A stretch of DNA of 41,295 bases, taken from positions 1-41,295 of the forward strand of contig JAIEPE010000014.1 in the NCBI GenBank assembly GCA_019749915.1, written 5' to 3'. Of the stretch, positions 6,701 to 14,774 are shown one piece after another. The position numbers were made by a program, and so were the translations under genes. Origin of the DNA: Alphaproteobacteria bacterium (GTDB lineage: Bacteria > Pseudomonadota > Alphaproteobacteria > UBA9655). Below the pieces are notes generated by a model. It made no database searches. It was not told the origin of the DNA and saw nothing but the letters and a program-made list of their open reading frames with translations. Positions within the stretch are counted from its first letter, which is position 1. Each line of letters begins with the position of its first letter.

Positions 6701-7352
6701 GATTTTCAAGATTATAAACTCCCTCCTCAAGAACACAGGAATGAGGCGCCTTATCGGTCCCATCCATAGCACGTACTTTTCCTGATGTTGGATGTCCATT
6801 ATCCATTCTTTTATCAATACTTAAGGCCTGAGCAGGCGTTAAAAGACCTCCTGTGCCATGGGTGTTATGCTTTTGGCCCAGAATAAACCAAAATCCAGAG
6901 AGTCCTTGCGGATTACTTTCAACCGTAAAGCCCCCTCCTAGAGAGGATCCCGGAGCTCCTTTTCCGAATTCTCCAACATTTATTTCACTTTCTAAGCCGG
7001 GGTTTCCAATCAGCCCAGCGCCGGCTAAATGGGCCCAAAAACCAAGGGCTTCACTTCCCGACGCAAGACCTGCTCCTTCAACAAGACCATTACCATTTCC
7101 GTTAGGCAGATTTTCCTTTATTTGAGTGGAGGCATTATGAAAATCACCAGGGAGAGAGTCGTATTTGTCTAGGAAAGTACTGGTGGCCATACGCAGTTCA
7201 TTAAGCTGAGAGATAACCCGCTTAAGACGAGCACTCTCAATAAGATCTCTCCCCTTTAAGATACCGCCAATAAGTAGCCCCATAATGATGAGTACAACTG
7301 CAAGTTCGATAAGGCTAAAACCAGCCTCAGGGTGGGATTTATTTTTCTTCAT
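6666..7352 (-). CDS. Prepilin-type N-terminal cleavage/methylation protein
   Basis: A 228-residue prepilin. An 11-residue basic leader (MKKNKSHPEAG) precedes the cleavage site and FSLIELAVVLIIMGLLIGG, with Glu at +5 as prepilin peptidase and pilin assembly require. After the helix come RLKRVISQLNELRMATSTFLDKYDSLPGDF, typical of type II secretion-like or minor pilins, a Gly-rich middle, and two cysteines near the C-terminus (SCVLEEG and ACVLFFQL) that could form the pilin disulphide loop. The start ATG at 7352 has GAAGGTG just upstream; a GTG two codons earlier is less likely. No assembly ATPase, secretin or prepilin peptidase gene is in the window, so these two genes form an isolated pilin pair. 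Confidence 0.88.
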   Translation of the reverse strand: MKKNKSHPEAGFSLIELAVVLIIMGLLIGGILKGRDLIESARLKRVISQLNELRMATSTFLDKYDSLPGDFHNASTQIKENLPNGNGNGLVEGAGLASGSEALGFWAHLAGAGLIGNPGLESEINVGEFGKGAPGSSLGGGFTVESNPQGLSGFWFILGQKHNTHGTGGLLTPAQALSIDKRMDNGHPTSGKVRAMDGTDKAPHSCVLEEGVYNLENHDAACVLFFQL

Positions 7353-7380
7353 TGTCACCTTCCCATTTTTTTGAAGTCTG

Positions 7381-7399
7381 CCTTTTTCTTTTAAAAAGG
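7381..7399. terminator. AT-rich perfect hairpin, possible terminator
   Basis: CCTTTTT-CTTTT-AAAAAGG, a 7-bp perfect stem. It lies between the CDP-alcohol phosphatidyltransferase gene and the first prepilin gene, which run in the same direction. It has few G-C pairs and no clear T-run on the minus strand, so its action as terminator is doubtful. Confidence 0.3.
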
Positions 7400-7432
7400 T
7401 AAAGCTTTTTCATGAAGGTAATAAGATGAAGT

Positions 7433-8029
7433 TTATCTTTTTATTTCATTCATTTTTTTAAACTCCAACACCCTTATGGCAGCTGTTAAAAACACCAAAA
7501 AAGTGAAAAGAAAAGCAAGTTCAGAGAAAAGAGTAGGTAATAACATCATGGCTGCAAAAAAGAAAAAAGCCTCAGGACGCTCCATAAGACCCGGGCTATA
7601 ATGAAACCCTTTTTGAGACTCATTTTCAGAGAAAATCCCAACGACAAGAAAGGAGGTCACACAGGTGAGAATGCTCCCCAGCATCAAAAGACACTCCAAG
7701 GCGCGGACTTCCGGCGATACAAGGAAAAGTCCTAAAACAATTGAAAATTCCACAATGCGGTCACCAATAATATCGAGAACTGTTCCATAGGAGGAATCCT
7801 TTTGAAAAAGCCGCGCCACCGTTCCATCAAGAGTGTCAAGAATTCCTGTAATCACCAAAAAAGCAAGTGCCAGATTTATAAAATTATAGTAAAGAGCAGG
7901 GATGATCGTGAGTCCAACAAGCGTTCCTGTTAAAGTAATAAAATTGGGTGAAACACTTTTCCCAAGAATACGAGCAAGAGGATCACAAAAAGTCTTTTGA
8001 TAAATAGGCCTTACATAAGATTCGATCAA
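7433..8029 (-). CDS. CDP-alcohol phosphatidyltransferase family membrane enzyme
   Basis: A 198-residue integral membrane protein with the family signature D65-x2-D68-G69-x2-A72-R73-x8-G82-x3-D86-x3-D90 (DTLDGTVARLF ... YGTVLDIIGD). The aspartates bind the two metal ions that transfer a phosphatidyl group from CDP-diacylglycerol to an alcohol. About five to six hydrophobic segments are visible. The acceptor alcohol cannot be told from the sequence; a second, more typical PgsA is at 13540-14100, so this one may make another lipid. The start is TTG at 8029, overlapping the TGA of the upstream flavoprotein gene (TTGA), with AAGGTGA just before it; this points to translational coupling. Confidence 0.9.
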   Translation of the reverse strand: MIESYVRPIYQKTFCDPLARILGKSVSPNFITLTGTLVGLTIIPALYYNFINLALAFLVITGILDTLDGTVARLFQKDSSYGTVLDIIGDRIVEFSIVLGLFLVSPEVRALECLLMLGSILTCVTSFLVVGIFSENESQKGFHYSPGLMERPEAFFFFAAMMLLPTLFSELAFLFTFLVFLTAAIRVLEFKKMNEIKR

Positions 8030-9420
8030 GAGATCACCTTCATTAAAAATTGAACAAGTTTTCGCGTCCAGGGTGAAAAAAGAAGGGGGGTATAAAACGA
8101 TCCCGCCACCTTTTTCGTCAATTCCGAAAGGGTTGGATAAGGGACGATCACATCAGCCAACATTCGAAGTGAGATCTTCTTTCCCAGTGCCAATCCCCAT
8201 GGCAAAATAAGTTCCCCTGCATTAGCTCCAACAATAGATACGGCTAAAATACTACCTTTTGGGCTGACTGTTACTTTTATGAAACCCTTTGTTTCTTTTT
8301 CTGTCTGCGCCCTATCACACTCGGCATAAGGCCACTGGAGCGTTTTACTGTTGGAAGGAGCCATAGAATGGAGCATTCCCACATGAGCAATTTCAGGATC
8401 GGTGAAGGTAACCCAGGGAAGAGCCTTCATGTTCACTTTGGCCGGAATATGAAAAAGGCAGTTTTTAAGCACCACTTGCGCATGGTAGGCAGCAACATGG
8501 GTGAATTGATATTGACCAATCACATCCCCAAGAGCAAAGATCTTTTTCTGGGACGTACGGAGCCGTTGGTCAACCTCAATACCTCGAGGGGTATACTGAA
8601 TCCTTGCCTTCTCAAGACCGAATCCTTCCACATTTGCTTTCCTTCCCGTGGCGATCAGAAGATGGGATCCTTCAATAACTTTTTTTCCTAAAGAAACCGT
8701 AATTCCTTTTTTGCTTTGGCTTATGGAGGTCACTTGAGTCCCCTCTATAACCTGAACACCGTCTTCCTTTAAGGAACGTCTTAAAACGTCAACAATTTCA
8801 GGGTCCTCTTTCGGAAGGAGAGAAAAAGCCTCAAGGATTGTGGTTTTAACGCCTAAAAGGCTATAGGCTTGAGCCAGCTCACATCCTATAGGTCCTCCTC
8901 CTACAACAATTAAATGATCGGGCTTTTTCTTTAAATCAAAGATGGTTTCATTAGTCAGATAATTCACTGCCTCAAGGCCCGGTATCGGAGGAATTGCGGG
9001 TGATGAACCCGTCGCGATAACATAATATTTTGCTTCAATTTTATGTTTGCCTGCTTGAAGGATTTTTGAAGAGAGAAAAACAGCTTTCTCCCGAATGACA
9101 TGAACGCCCAATTTTTCAAAACGCTGGGCGGAATCATGAGGGGCAATGACTTTAATAACCTCCTGAATATGCTGATGCAGTTTTACAAAATCGATCTTAG
9201 GGTCAATCGCTTGAAGACCAAAGGGAGATGAGGTTCGAAAAACCTTCGCCCGCTTGGCAGCCGCAAGAAGTGATTTTGAAGGGACACAACCGTAATTTAA
9301 ACAGTCTCCGCCCATTTTTCCACTTTCAATGAGAGCAACAGAAACACCTAACTGGGCAGCACCTGCAGCTACACTCAGGCCCCCCGATCCTGCTCCAATG
9401 ACACAAAGATCAACCTTCAT
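8026..9420 (-). CDS. MerA-like FAD-dependent pyridine nucleotide-disulfide oxidoreductase
   Basis: A 464-residue flavoprotein. The ATG at 9420 is chosen because it directly precedes the FAD-binding GAGSGG (residues 9-14) and has AAGGA upstream; an earlier ATG at 9501 would add a spurious segment inside the neighbouring gene. The redox-active pair is CLNYGC (Cys40 and Cys45) followed by VPSKSLL. A second nucleotide-binding motif VVGGGPIGCELA and FALGDVIG complete the fold, and a dimerisation domain follows (FTDPEIAHVGM). The C-terminal His-Pro-Thr seen in lipoamide and glutathione reductases is replaced by VPYPTLSE, as in the mercuric-reductase-like subgroup. No MerA N-terminal metal-binding domain or vicinal C-terminal Cys pair is present, so mercury reduction is unlikely. 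The true substrate is unknown. Confidence 0.9.
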   Translation of the reverse strand: MKVDLCVIGAGSGGLSVAAGAAQLGVSVALIESGKMGGDCLNYGCVPSKSLLAAAKRAKVFRTSSPFGLQAIDPKIDFVKLHQHIQEVIKVIAPHDSAQRFEKLGVHVIREKAVFLSSKILQAGKHKIEAKYYVIATGSSPAIPPIPGLEAVNYLTNETIFDLKKKPDHLIVVGGGPIGCELAQAYSLLGVKTTILEAFSLLPKEDPEIVDVLRRSLKEDGVQVIEGTQVTSISQSKKGITVSLGKKVIEGSHLLIATGRKANVEGFGLEKARIQYTPRGIEVDQRLRTSQKKIFALGDVIGQYQFTHVAAYHAQVVLKNCLFHIPAKVNMKALPWVTFTDPEIAHVGMLHSMAPSNSKTLQWPYAECDRAQTEKETKGFIKVTVSPKGSILAVSIVGANAGELILPWGLALGKKISLRMLADVIVPYPTLSELTKKVAGSFYTPLLFSPWTRKLVQFLMKVIS

Positions 9421-10108
9421 TTTTTTTCCTTTTTCTAAAAAATACAGGAAGAAGAGAAAACACGGCAAGGCCACAAAGGGGAAGGAAAATAGAGGGCTCA
9501 AAAATTATCGAAACGTCTGGTGCCTTATCCTGTTCTAAAAGGGTTGCAAGCCCCCTTCCTAAAAGAGAGTAGATGAAAGTTCCTGGAATAATACCGATTA
9601 GTGTTCCTAAGACAAAGGTTCTTACCGAGGTGTTCAAAAGAGCCGAAGCAAGAGTGACTGCCCAAAAAGGAAACAGAGGAATTAACCTTAAAAATAATAG
9701 ATAAGAGAAGGCATTTTTTTGAAACCCTTTTTCCATTTTTTTAACCCAAGGCACTCCTTTTTTCTCAAGGATTTCACCAAAAGTTGTCTTTACAATTAAG
9801 AAAAGGAAGGTAGCTCCCAGCGTAGCTGAAATATCAATGATAATAAGAGAAAGGAAGGGACCAAAAAGAAAGCCACCGAGGATCGTTAAAAACGCAGCGA
9901 TAGGAAGGGATGTTGCCGCAACAACAATATAAGTCACTCCAAATATGAGGAGAGCGATCAAAAAGCGATTCTCAACAAAGAGGATCAAATCTTGATAATA
10001 CATTTTAAGCGTTGAAAAACTAAAATAAGTTTTTAAATCAGTAGAATAAAAGGTTACTAAGATAAAAAAAATCACAAGAAGAAGAAACCAGCTTTTGTAA
10101 TGTTTCAT
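9410..10108 (-). CDS. TVP38/TMEM64 (DedA-like, VTT domain) membrane protein
   Basis: A 232-residue polytopic membrane protein with an N-terminal transmembrane segment, then the VTT/SNARE-associated core including AFLTILGGFLFGPFLSLIIIDISATLGATFLFLI, and LRLIPLFPFWAVTLASALLNTSVRTFVLGTLIGIIPGTFIYSLLG with its family-typical RLIPLFPF and GIIPGTFIYS motifs. The family is linked to lipid scrambling or membrane homeostasis. Its stop overlaps the start of the MerA-like gene by 11 bp, and that gene in turn overlaps the phosphatidyltransferase, so the three form a tight operon. TVP38 and MerA-like genes occur side by side in several bacteria, to my knowledge. It is transcribed divergently from msrB across a 70-bp gap. 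Confidence 0.92.
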   Translation of the reverse strand: MKHYKSWFLLLVIFFILVTFYSTDLKTYFSFSTLKMYYQDLILFVENRFLIALLIFGVTYIVVAATSLPIAAFLTILGGFLFGPFLSLIIIDISATLGATFLFLIVKTTFGEILEKKGVPWVKKMEKGFQKNAFSYLLFLRLIPLFPFWAVTLASALLNTSVRTFVLGTLIGIIPGTFIYSLLGRGLATLLEQDKAPDVSIIFEPSIFLPLCGLAVFSLLPVFFRKRKKNEG

Positions 10109-10178
10109 TATTTTGAGCCTTTTCCATCAAGTTTTAGTGTATACTATCTTAAAAATGACCTTATGACAAAAAAATGAA

Positions 10179-10721
10179 ATGAAAAAATTAAGCTTTTTTA
10201 TATCTTTTTGTGGAATTCTAGTTTTACAGCAGGGAATGTCTGCTGCACCCATTTCTAAGGAAAGTGAGGGAGCAATGGTTGACTATAAAGATAAACCTGA
10301 AAGCTATTGGAAAAGTCACCTTCCCGAAGACGTGTTTCACATTTGTCGTAAAAAAGGAACAGAAAAAGCCTTTTCAGGAAAGTACGATAAGTTTTATGAG
10401 AAAGGCACCTATATGTGTGCTTGTTGTGGAGGGGATTACCCGCTTTTTAGCTCAATGACCAAATTTGATTCCAAGACCGGCTGGCCCAGTTTTTGGAATC
10501 CCATCACTCCTTCTCACATCAAACTTGTAAAAGATACAAACCTTATCCATCAGTTCCTGGGAGCTAGAATAGAAGTGCTCTGCGCCCGCTGTGAATCACA
10601 CATAGGCCACGTTTTTGATGATGGTCCTGCTCCAACACATAAACGCTATTGTCTGAATTCTTTAGCCCTTTCTTTCGTGCCTGAAGGAGAGAAACCTCAT
10701 AGAACTTTTGTGCCTGAATAG
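10179..10721 (+). CDS. msrB: Peptide-methionine (R)-S-oxide reductase MsrB, probably exported
   Basis: A 180-residue MsrB that reduces methionine-R-sulfoxide. The zinc site is Cys80/Cys83 (YMCACC) and Cys135/Cys138 (LCARC). The catalytic cysteine is Cys158 in the RYCLNS motif, and GWPSFW and HIGHVFDDGP are conserved substrate-pocket segments. The first 22 or so residues (MKKLSFFISFCGILVLQQGM, then SAA) look like a Sec signal peptide, placing the enzyme in the periplasm. A possible -10 element TATACT lies at 10140-10145. It is followed 11 bp later by msrA and then sixA, apparently one operon. The usual cytosolic MsrB is about 130-150 residues, and the extra length is the leader. Confidence 0.95.
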   Translation: MKKLSFFISFCGILVLQQGMSAAPISKESEGAMVDYKDKPESYWKSHLPEDVFHICRKKGTEKAFSGKYDKFYEKGTYMCACCGGDYPLFSSMTKFDSKTGWPSFWNPITPSHIKLVKDTNLIHQFLGARIEVLCARCESHIGHVFDDGPAPTHKRYCLNSLALSFVPEGEKPHRTFVPE

Positions 10722-10732
10722 GGAGGATTTCG

Positions 10733-11317
10733 ATGTTATCTTATCTCAGCCTTCTCGGTTTTATAGGCCTTATGATAAACCCCGTAAAGTCTTCATCATC
10801 TCAAGAGATCGCCATTTTTTCAGGGGGTTGCTTTTGGTGTGAGGAGGAAGTTTTTAATAATTTGTCTGGCGTTCTTTCGGTGACGGTGGGTTATACTGGC
10901 GGCCATACATCAAACCCCACCTATGAGAAAGTTTCTCATGAAAACACGGGGCATAAAGAATCGGTTCAAATTGTTTTTGATCCTACAAAAATTACTTATG
11001 ATGATCTTCTAACTGCCTATTGGCACAACATTGACCCTTTTGATGAAAAAGGACAATTTTGTGATAAGGGTGATTCTTATAAGGCGGTAATTTTTTACAT
11101 CAATGAAGCTCAGAGAGAAAAAGCTGAAGCTTCTAAAAAGAAGATAGAGGAACGCTTTCAACAACCAATTTCCACTGAAATTCAGCCAGCAGGCCCTTTT
11201 TACCCTGCTGAGGACTACCACCAACATTATGCTGAAAAAAATCCCTTACGGTATAAATTCTATCGTTACACTTGCGGCCGAGATCAAAGGTTAACTCAAG
11301 TGTGGGGGAAATCATAA
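10733..11317 (+). CDS. msrA: Peptide-methionine (S)-S-oxide reductase MsrA, probably exported
   Basis: A 194-residue MsrA with the catalytic GGCFWCEE motif (Cys33, with a second Cys36 close by), VTVGYTGGHTSNPTYEKVSHENTGHKESV split into its conserved parts, and PAEDYHQHYAEKNP near the C-terminus. A late CGRDQR may supply a recycling cysteine. The first 23 or so residues (MLSYLSLLGFIGLMINPVKS) are hydrophobic like a short signal or anchor, matching the exported look of MsrB just upstream. GGGAGGATTT precedes the ATG. Together the pair would repair both sulfoxide stereoisomers in exported proteins; the electron donor is not in the window. Confidence 0.95.
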   Translation: MLSYLSLLGFIGLMINPVKSSSSQEIAIFSGGCFWCEEEVFNNLSGVLSVTVGYTGGHTSNPTYEKVSHENTGHKESVQIVFDPTKITYDDLLTAYWHNIDPFDEKGQFCDKGDSYKAVIFYINEAQREKAEASKKKIEERFQQPISTEIQPAGPFYPAEDYHQHYAEKNPLRYKFYRYTCGRDQRLTQVWGKS

Positions 11318-11318
11318 A

Positions 11319-11846
11319 ATGAAAATACTTTACCTCCTTCGCCATGCTCATGCTGAAGATCGTGGAACAAGTCTTTCTGACTTTGATCGCCCCTTGCAAG
11401 AAATCGGGTTAAATGAAGCTCAAGTCGTCGCAACTTATATTAAAACAAAGGCCCTTTCCTTTGATTTTGTAATGTGTTCTGCAGCCTTAAGGACTCAGCA
11501 AACCTTAGAGCCCCTGCGTTCTGTCATCGGAACGACAGATATTGAAGTTTCAGAAAATTTTTACAATAGCCCAGAAGATAAGATCCTAAAAAACTTGCAG
11601 AACATTTCCGATGATTGGAACAAAGTATTATACATTGGTCATAATCCCGGCATTGCTTTTACAGCCTTTAAACTTACAAAAACTTTTCCTGAAGTTCTTG
11701 TTGAGGGAGTCACACCAGGAACGTTAATCGGATTTCAGCTTCCTATCAATCATTGGATCGAGCTTGAGTGGTGGGAAGGAGAGGTTATAGATGTCTTTCA
11801 ACCGGAAACTCACCCATCAACACCTCCCGCACAAGAGGGATCGTAA
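11319..11846 (+). CDS. sixA: SixA-type histidine phosphatase
   Basis: A 175-residue histidine phosphatase superfamily member. The RHAHAE motif places the phospho-accepting His at residue 9; later conserved pieces are SALRTQQTLEPL and YIGHNPGI with the second catalytic His. It resembles SixA, which removes phosphate from histidines of phosphotransfer proteins, but the actual substrate here is unknown. It starts one base after the msrA stop, with GGGGGAAA as ribosome binding site inside msrA. The last 62 bases overlap the hda gene convergently, which is a long overlap for two real genes and suggests tight packing. Confidence 0.88.
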   Translation: MKILYLLRHAHAEDRGTSLSDFDRPLQEIGLNEAQVVATYIKTKALSFDFVMCSAALRTQQTLEPLRSVIGTTDIEVSENFYNSPEDKILKNLQNISDDWNKVLYIGHNPGIAFTAFKLTKTFPEVLVEGVTPGTLIGFQLPINHWIELEWWEGEVIDVFQPETHPSTPPAQEGS

Positions 11847-12465
11847 TCCGTCGCTTTTGAATGAGGGAAGCCACATTCAGTTGTTCAACCCAGAAGTGAA
11901 CACTTTCAAATGAGCGTTCCATATGTTTAAGGAGAAAATTCACCACATCTTCATCAACATGAAGTTGTAAATCCTGAAAAAGTTTACCAATCAGGCGTAC
12001 TAGCAGCGCTTCATCAGGAGCATGAATACGTATGGCTGGAATAATCTTAAGCCTTGAACTTAAATCAGGAAGGCTGACCCCCCACTGGGAGGGTGGAACA
12101 GTAGAAAGAAAAAGCACTCCTCCCTTTTTATCCAGAATATAATTATAGAAATGAAAAAGCTTTTCTTCTCTATCAATCCTTTGAGCATCATCAAGAATAA
12201 AAAGATTTTTTCCCTCAAATAAAGCTTCTAGCTGAAATTGATTAAAATCATGCCCTGAAAGATAAAGCGCTTTTGTTTTCTCTTGCCAGATATGAGATAG
12301 GTGGGTCTTTCCACATCCTCCCTCCCCATAAATGGAGAGGCAAGGATGGGGCCACTGAGGCCAGCTCATTAATTGATGATAGGCGTTTTCATTGGCAGTG
12401 GAGACAATGAAATCTTTGTCATCAAAGGCAGGGGAATGATCAAGGGGAAGGATAAGCTGTTTCAC
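11785..12465 (-). CDS. hda: DnaA-related regulator Hda/HdaA
   Basis: A 226-residue AAA+ protein related to the DnaA ATPase domain but lacking the DnaA DNA-binding domain. Family features: an N-terminal clamp-binding-like QLILPLDH, Walker A GEGGCGKTHL, Walker B LFILDDAQ, LFLSTVPPSQW as sensor region, and LSSRLK with the arginine finger. With the loaded clamp, Hda stimulates hydrolysis of DnaA-ATP to limit re-initiation. The GTG at 12465, four bases after the stop of the permease gene, is chosen because it puts QLILPLDH at the very N-terminus as in relatives; a TTG at 12498 would overlap the upstream gene. It closes the DUF2066-pgsA-permease-hda operon. Confidence 0.9.
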   Translation of the reverse strand: MKQLILPLDHSPAFDDKDFIVSTANENAYHQLMSWPQWPHPCLSIYGEGGCGKTHLSHIWQEKTKALYLSGHDFNQFQLEALFEGKNLFILDDAQRIDREEKLFHFYNYILDKKGGVLFLSTVPPSQWGVSLPDLSSRLKIIPAIRIHAPDEALLVRLIGKLFQDLQLHVDEDVVNFLLKHMERSFESVHFWVEQLNVASLIQKRRITIPLVREVLMGEFPVERHL

Positions 12466-12469
12466 GCGA

Positions 12470-13543
12470 TCAATCTGCTTTGAGAGGAACCGTGCCAAGA
12501 TAATAAGGGCTCTTCAGATAAACCTCCAAGAGATGCCGCACAAGAACGCCCATAGCCGCTGCAACAGGAAGGGCGAATAAAATGCCAATAAAACCAAAGA
12601 GAACACCACCGACTAAAAGCGAAAAAAGAACCCAAACAGGATGAAGCCCTATGCGATCTCCTACAAAATAAGGAATAAATAAATGGCCCTCAAGAACTTG
12701 ACCGAGGGCAAAAATTCCCGCAATAATTCCAATAGAAGTCCAATCAGAAAATTGAGAAAACGCAATTCCCATACTTAACATAAAGCCAACAAGTGCTCCT
12801 ACATAAGGAATAAAGGCAATAACTCCAATCACCATACCTACAACAACGCTAAAATCAAGATGCGCAAGAGTTAAGGCAATCATATAGTAAGTTCCAACTA
12901 AGAGACAAACTAATGATTGGCCTTTTGCAAAGCCCCCAATCCGATTGTTCATTTCCGTAAAGAGCCGGCGAAGTGTGGGCTCGTAGGGACGAGGCAACCA
13001 AGAATCAATTGCCTGAATAATTTTAGTCCAATCCCTTAAAAAATAAAAAGCTACGATCGGTGTAATTACAATCAGAGAGAGAAGGTTGGCAAGAGCAAGG
13101 CCACTGGTCAAAAGCTTCACAAGAAGTTTAATTCCCCACGTGATGACATCTCCAAAGTAAGAACTTGCAAACTCACGCAGTCGATTTGCATCCTCAGGTT
13201 TAATATAAAGAGAAGCATTATCAATATAAGGCTGCAATGTGACGAGAATGCGGTCTCCATACTGTGGTATGCGAGAAGCTAATCTTAAAAGTTCTGTTTG
13301 AATAAAAGGAATGGCTATAAATAGAAAAAGGCCAATGAGGAAAAAAAAGCTAAAAACCATAATACTTGTGGCAAAAGTGCGAGAAATTCCCCACCTTTCA
13401 AAACGTTTTACGGCTGGATTCATAGCATAGGCTACAAGGAGTCCTGTGAGAAACGGCATTAAAATTCCTTGAATCAGATAAAGAACACTTAAAAAAACAA
13501 AAGTGGCCCCCACCCACATCCAAATTTGACGATTTTTCATCAT
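12470..13543 (-). CDS. AI-2E family transporter (PerM/YdiK-like)
   Basis: A 357-residue polytopic membrane protein with about eight hydrophobic segments, the family segments GLLVAYAMNPAVKRFERWG near the N-terminus, a large central extracytoplasmic loop, and the C-terminal VVGMVIGVIAFIPYVGALVG and GDRIGLHPVWVLFSLLVGG blocks typical of the AI-2E/PerM family. Substrates in this family are mostly unknown and autoinducer-2 export applies to few members; I would not assign one. The ATG overlaps the pgsA stop as ATGA, so translation is probably coupled. A permease of this type before hda is common in alphaproteobacteria. Confidence 0.92.
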   Translation of the reverse strand: MMKNRQIWMWVGATFVFLSVLYLIQGILMPFLTGLLVAYAMNPAVKRFERWGISRTFATSIMVFSFFFLIGLFLFIAIPFIQTELLRLASRIPQYGDRILVTLQPYIDNASLYIKPEDANRLREFASSYFGDVITWGIKLLVKLLTSGLALANLLSLIVITPIVAFYFLRDWTKIIQAIDSWLPRPYEPTLRRLFTEMNNRIGGFAKGQSLVCLLVGTYYMIALTLAHLDFSVVVGMVIGVIAFIPYVGALVGFMLSMGIAFSQFSDWTSIGIIAGIFALGQVLEGHLFIPYFVGDRIGLHPVWVLFSLLVGGVLFGFIGILFALPVAAAMGVLVRHLLEVYLKSPYYLGTVPLKAD

Positions 13544-14100
13544 GAAATCATTAGATCCACTTTATTTAAATGCATAAACCCAAGTCTAACATAGCTTGCA
13601 CCGGAAAGCACAGTTGTTAAACCTACAAGATATCCAAAATAGATATTTAAATGAGAAATTCCACTAAAAGCCTCCATCTGGCTTAAAGCACAAAGAGCAC
13701 ATAAAAGCTGAACCGTTGTGTTCATTTTGCTAATGAACAAGGGCTCCATTTTAAGCGTACTTTTAAAAACAAATAATAGGAGAATCCCTCCAATAATTAG
13801 AACGTCCCGAAAAACAACAAGAATAACAACCCATAGCTCAATAAGCCCAATATTTCCGAGAGCCATAAAAACCCCAACCAGCAATATCTTATCAGCAATA
13901 GGATCAAGATACGCTCCAAACGTTGTACGTAATTTAAATATTCGCGCAAGAAATCCATCCAAAGCATCGGAAAGAGCGGCAAGCAAAAAGAGCCCAAAAG
14001 CTGCCATAAGTTGATGGGAAAGAATAAGCCAAACAATCACCGGCACACTTAAAAGGCGAGAAAGGCTAATAATATTGGGAAGGTTTACCGTACTTGCCAT
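13540..14100 (-). CDS. pgsA: CDP-diacylglycerol-glycerol-3-phosphate phosphatidyltransferase-like
   Basis: A 186-residue membrane enzyme that most resembles PgsA, which commits CDP-diacylglycerol to phosphatidylglycerol synthesis. The catalytic signature is D45-x2-D48-G49-x2-A52-R53-x8-G62-x3-D66-x3-D70 (DALDGFLARIF ... FGAYLDPIADK), preceded by NLPNIISLSRLLSVP, a typical PgsA start. The ATG at 14100 has AAGGAAAGGCG upstream; an ATG at 14214 would add 38 residues overlapping the DUF2066 gene and is rejected. It follows DUF2066 after 4 bp and overlaps the permease gene by 4 bp. Confidence 0.92.
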   Translation of the reverse strand: MASTVNLPNIISLSRLLSVPVIVWLILSHQLMAAFGLFLLAALSDALDGFLARIFKLRTTFGAYLDPIADKILLVGVFMALGNIGLIELWVVILVVFRDVLIIGGILLLFVFKSTLKMEPLFISKMNTTVQLLCALCALSQMEAFSGISHLNIYFGYLVGLTTVLSGASYVRLGFMHLNKVDLMIS

Positions 14101-14104
14101 ATTT

Positions 14105-14740
14105 TTATGAACGCCTTTCCTTGTCTCGTGAAAGACTCCAACCCTCCTCCTGAGAAGCCAAAATCCACCCTTTATCATTGAAGTATTTTTGGAGCTTTTG
14201 AATATTTTCAGCATATTTAACTTCCAGTACCGCGCTTTGTGGCGAGAGGGAGAGGGTTGTTACTTTTTGAACGCCAAAAGTCCCCTCTACTTCTTTTTTT
14301 ATCTGCCGCCATTCCTCAAGAGAATCATAGAAAACTATTATTTTAAAATCCGCACCTCGACTCGAATTGGCAACTCCAATATTAGAGGCTTGTTCTGAGG
14401 AACGATTTGGATGCAAGACCCAATCTTGAACTTGAGTGCCATCGAATTGAAAGGTCAAAGAAGCTGTATAACTTTTTGCCGTTGTTTTCTCTCGGTCGAT
14501 TGAAAAATTAGAAACCATATCAACGATTTTATCATGAGGAGGAAGAGGTGACGAAATCTCAGGGAAGTTTTGACCCACAAGTTTTTCAAAAGCCAAATCA
14601 TGGGCTTGGTCAAGCGCTTTGTCTCGAGCTGCTGCCGAAGAGTCTGCCGTCACAGACACTTGAATACCAGACACAGTTAAGACTTGAGCCTGAATCATTC
14701 CAGGAATGAAGAAGAGAGAAAACAAATAAATAAACTTCAT
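14105..14740 (-). CDS. DUF2066-like exported protein
   Basis: A 211-residue protein with a Sec signal peptide (MKFIYLFSLFFIPGMIQA, cleavage after IQA). The mature part starts VLTVSGIQVSVTADSSAAARDKAL, followed by LAFEKLVGQ, which resembles the DUF2066 family of periplasmic proteins whose genes sit next to pgsA, permease and hda genes. The C-terminal half has an alpha-beta repeat (ADFKIIVFYDSLEEWRQIKK and SAVLEVKYAENIQKLQKYF). The biochemical role is not known. It is probably the first gene of the four-gene operon, although the cyclo-ligase gene lies only 34 bp upstream on the same strand. Confidence 0.75.
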   Translation of the reverse strand: MKFIYLFSLFFIPGMIQAQVLTVSGIQVSVTADSSAAARDKALDQAHDLAFEKLVGQNFPEISSPLPPHDKIVDMVSNFSIDREKTTAKSYTASLTFQFDGTQVQDWVLHPNRSSEQASNIGVANSSRGADFKIIVFYDSLEEWRQIKKEVEGTFGVQKVTTLSLSPQSAVLEVKYAENIQKLQKYFNDKGWILASQEEGWSLSRDKERRS

Positions 14741-14774
14741 CTTTTACTTCCTTAAAAAAATAGTTTTCTTCATC

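Noticed and set aside
9421-9501. A membrane-like N-terminal extension of the MerA-like protein
   Set aside because: It lies in the TVP38 coding region in another frame; the ATG at 9420 directly precedes the FAD motif and has a ribosome binding site.
14101-14214. A 38-residue extension of PgsA
   Set aside because: It overlaps the end of the DUF2066 gene and the AAGGAAAGGCG site favours ATG 14100.
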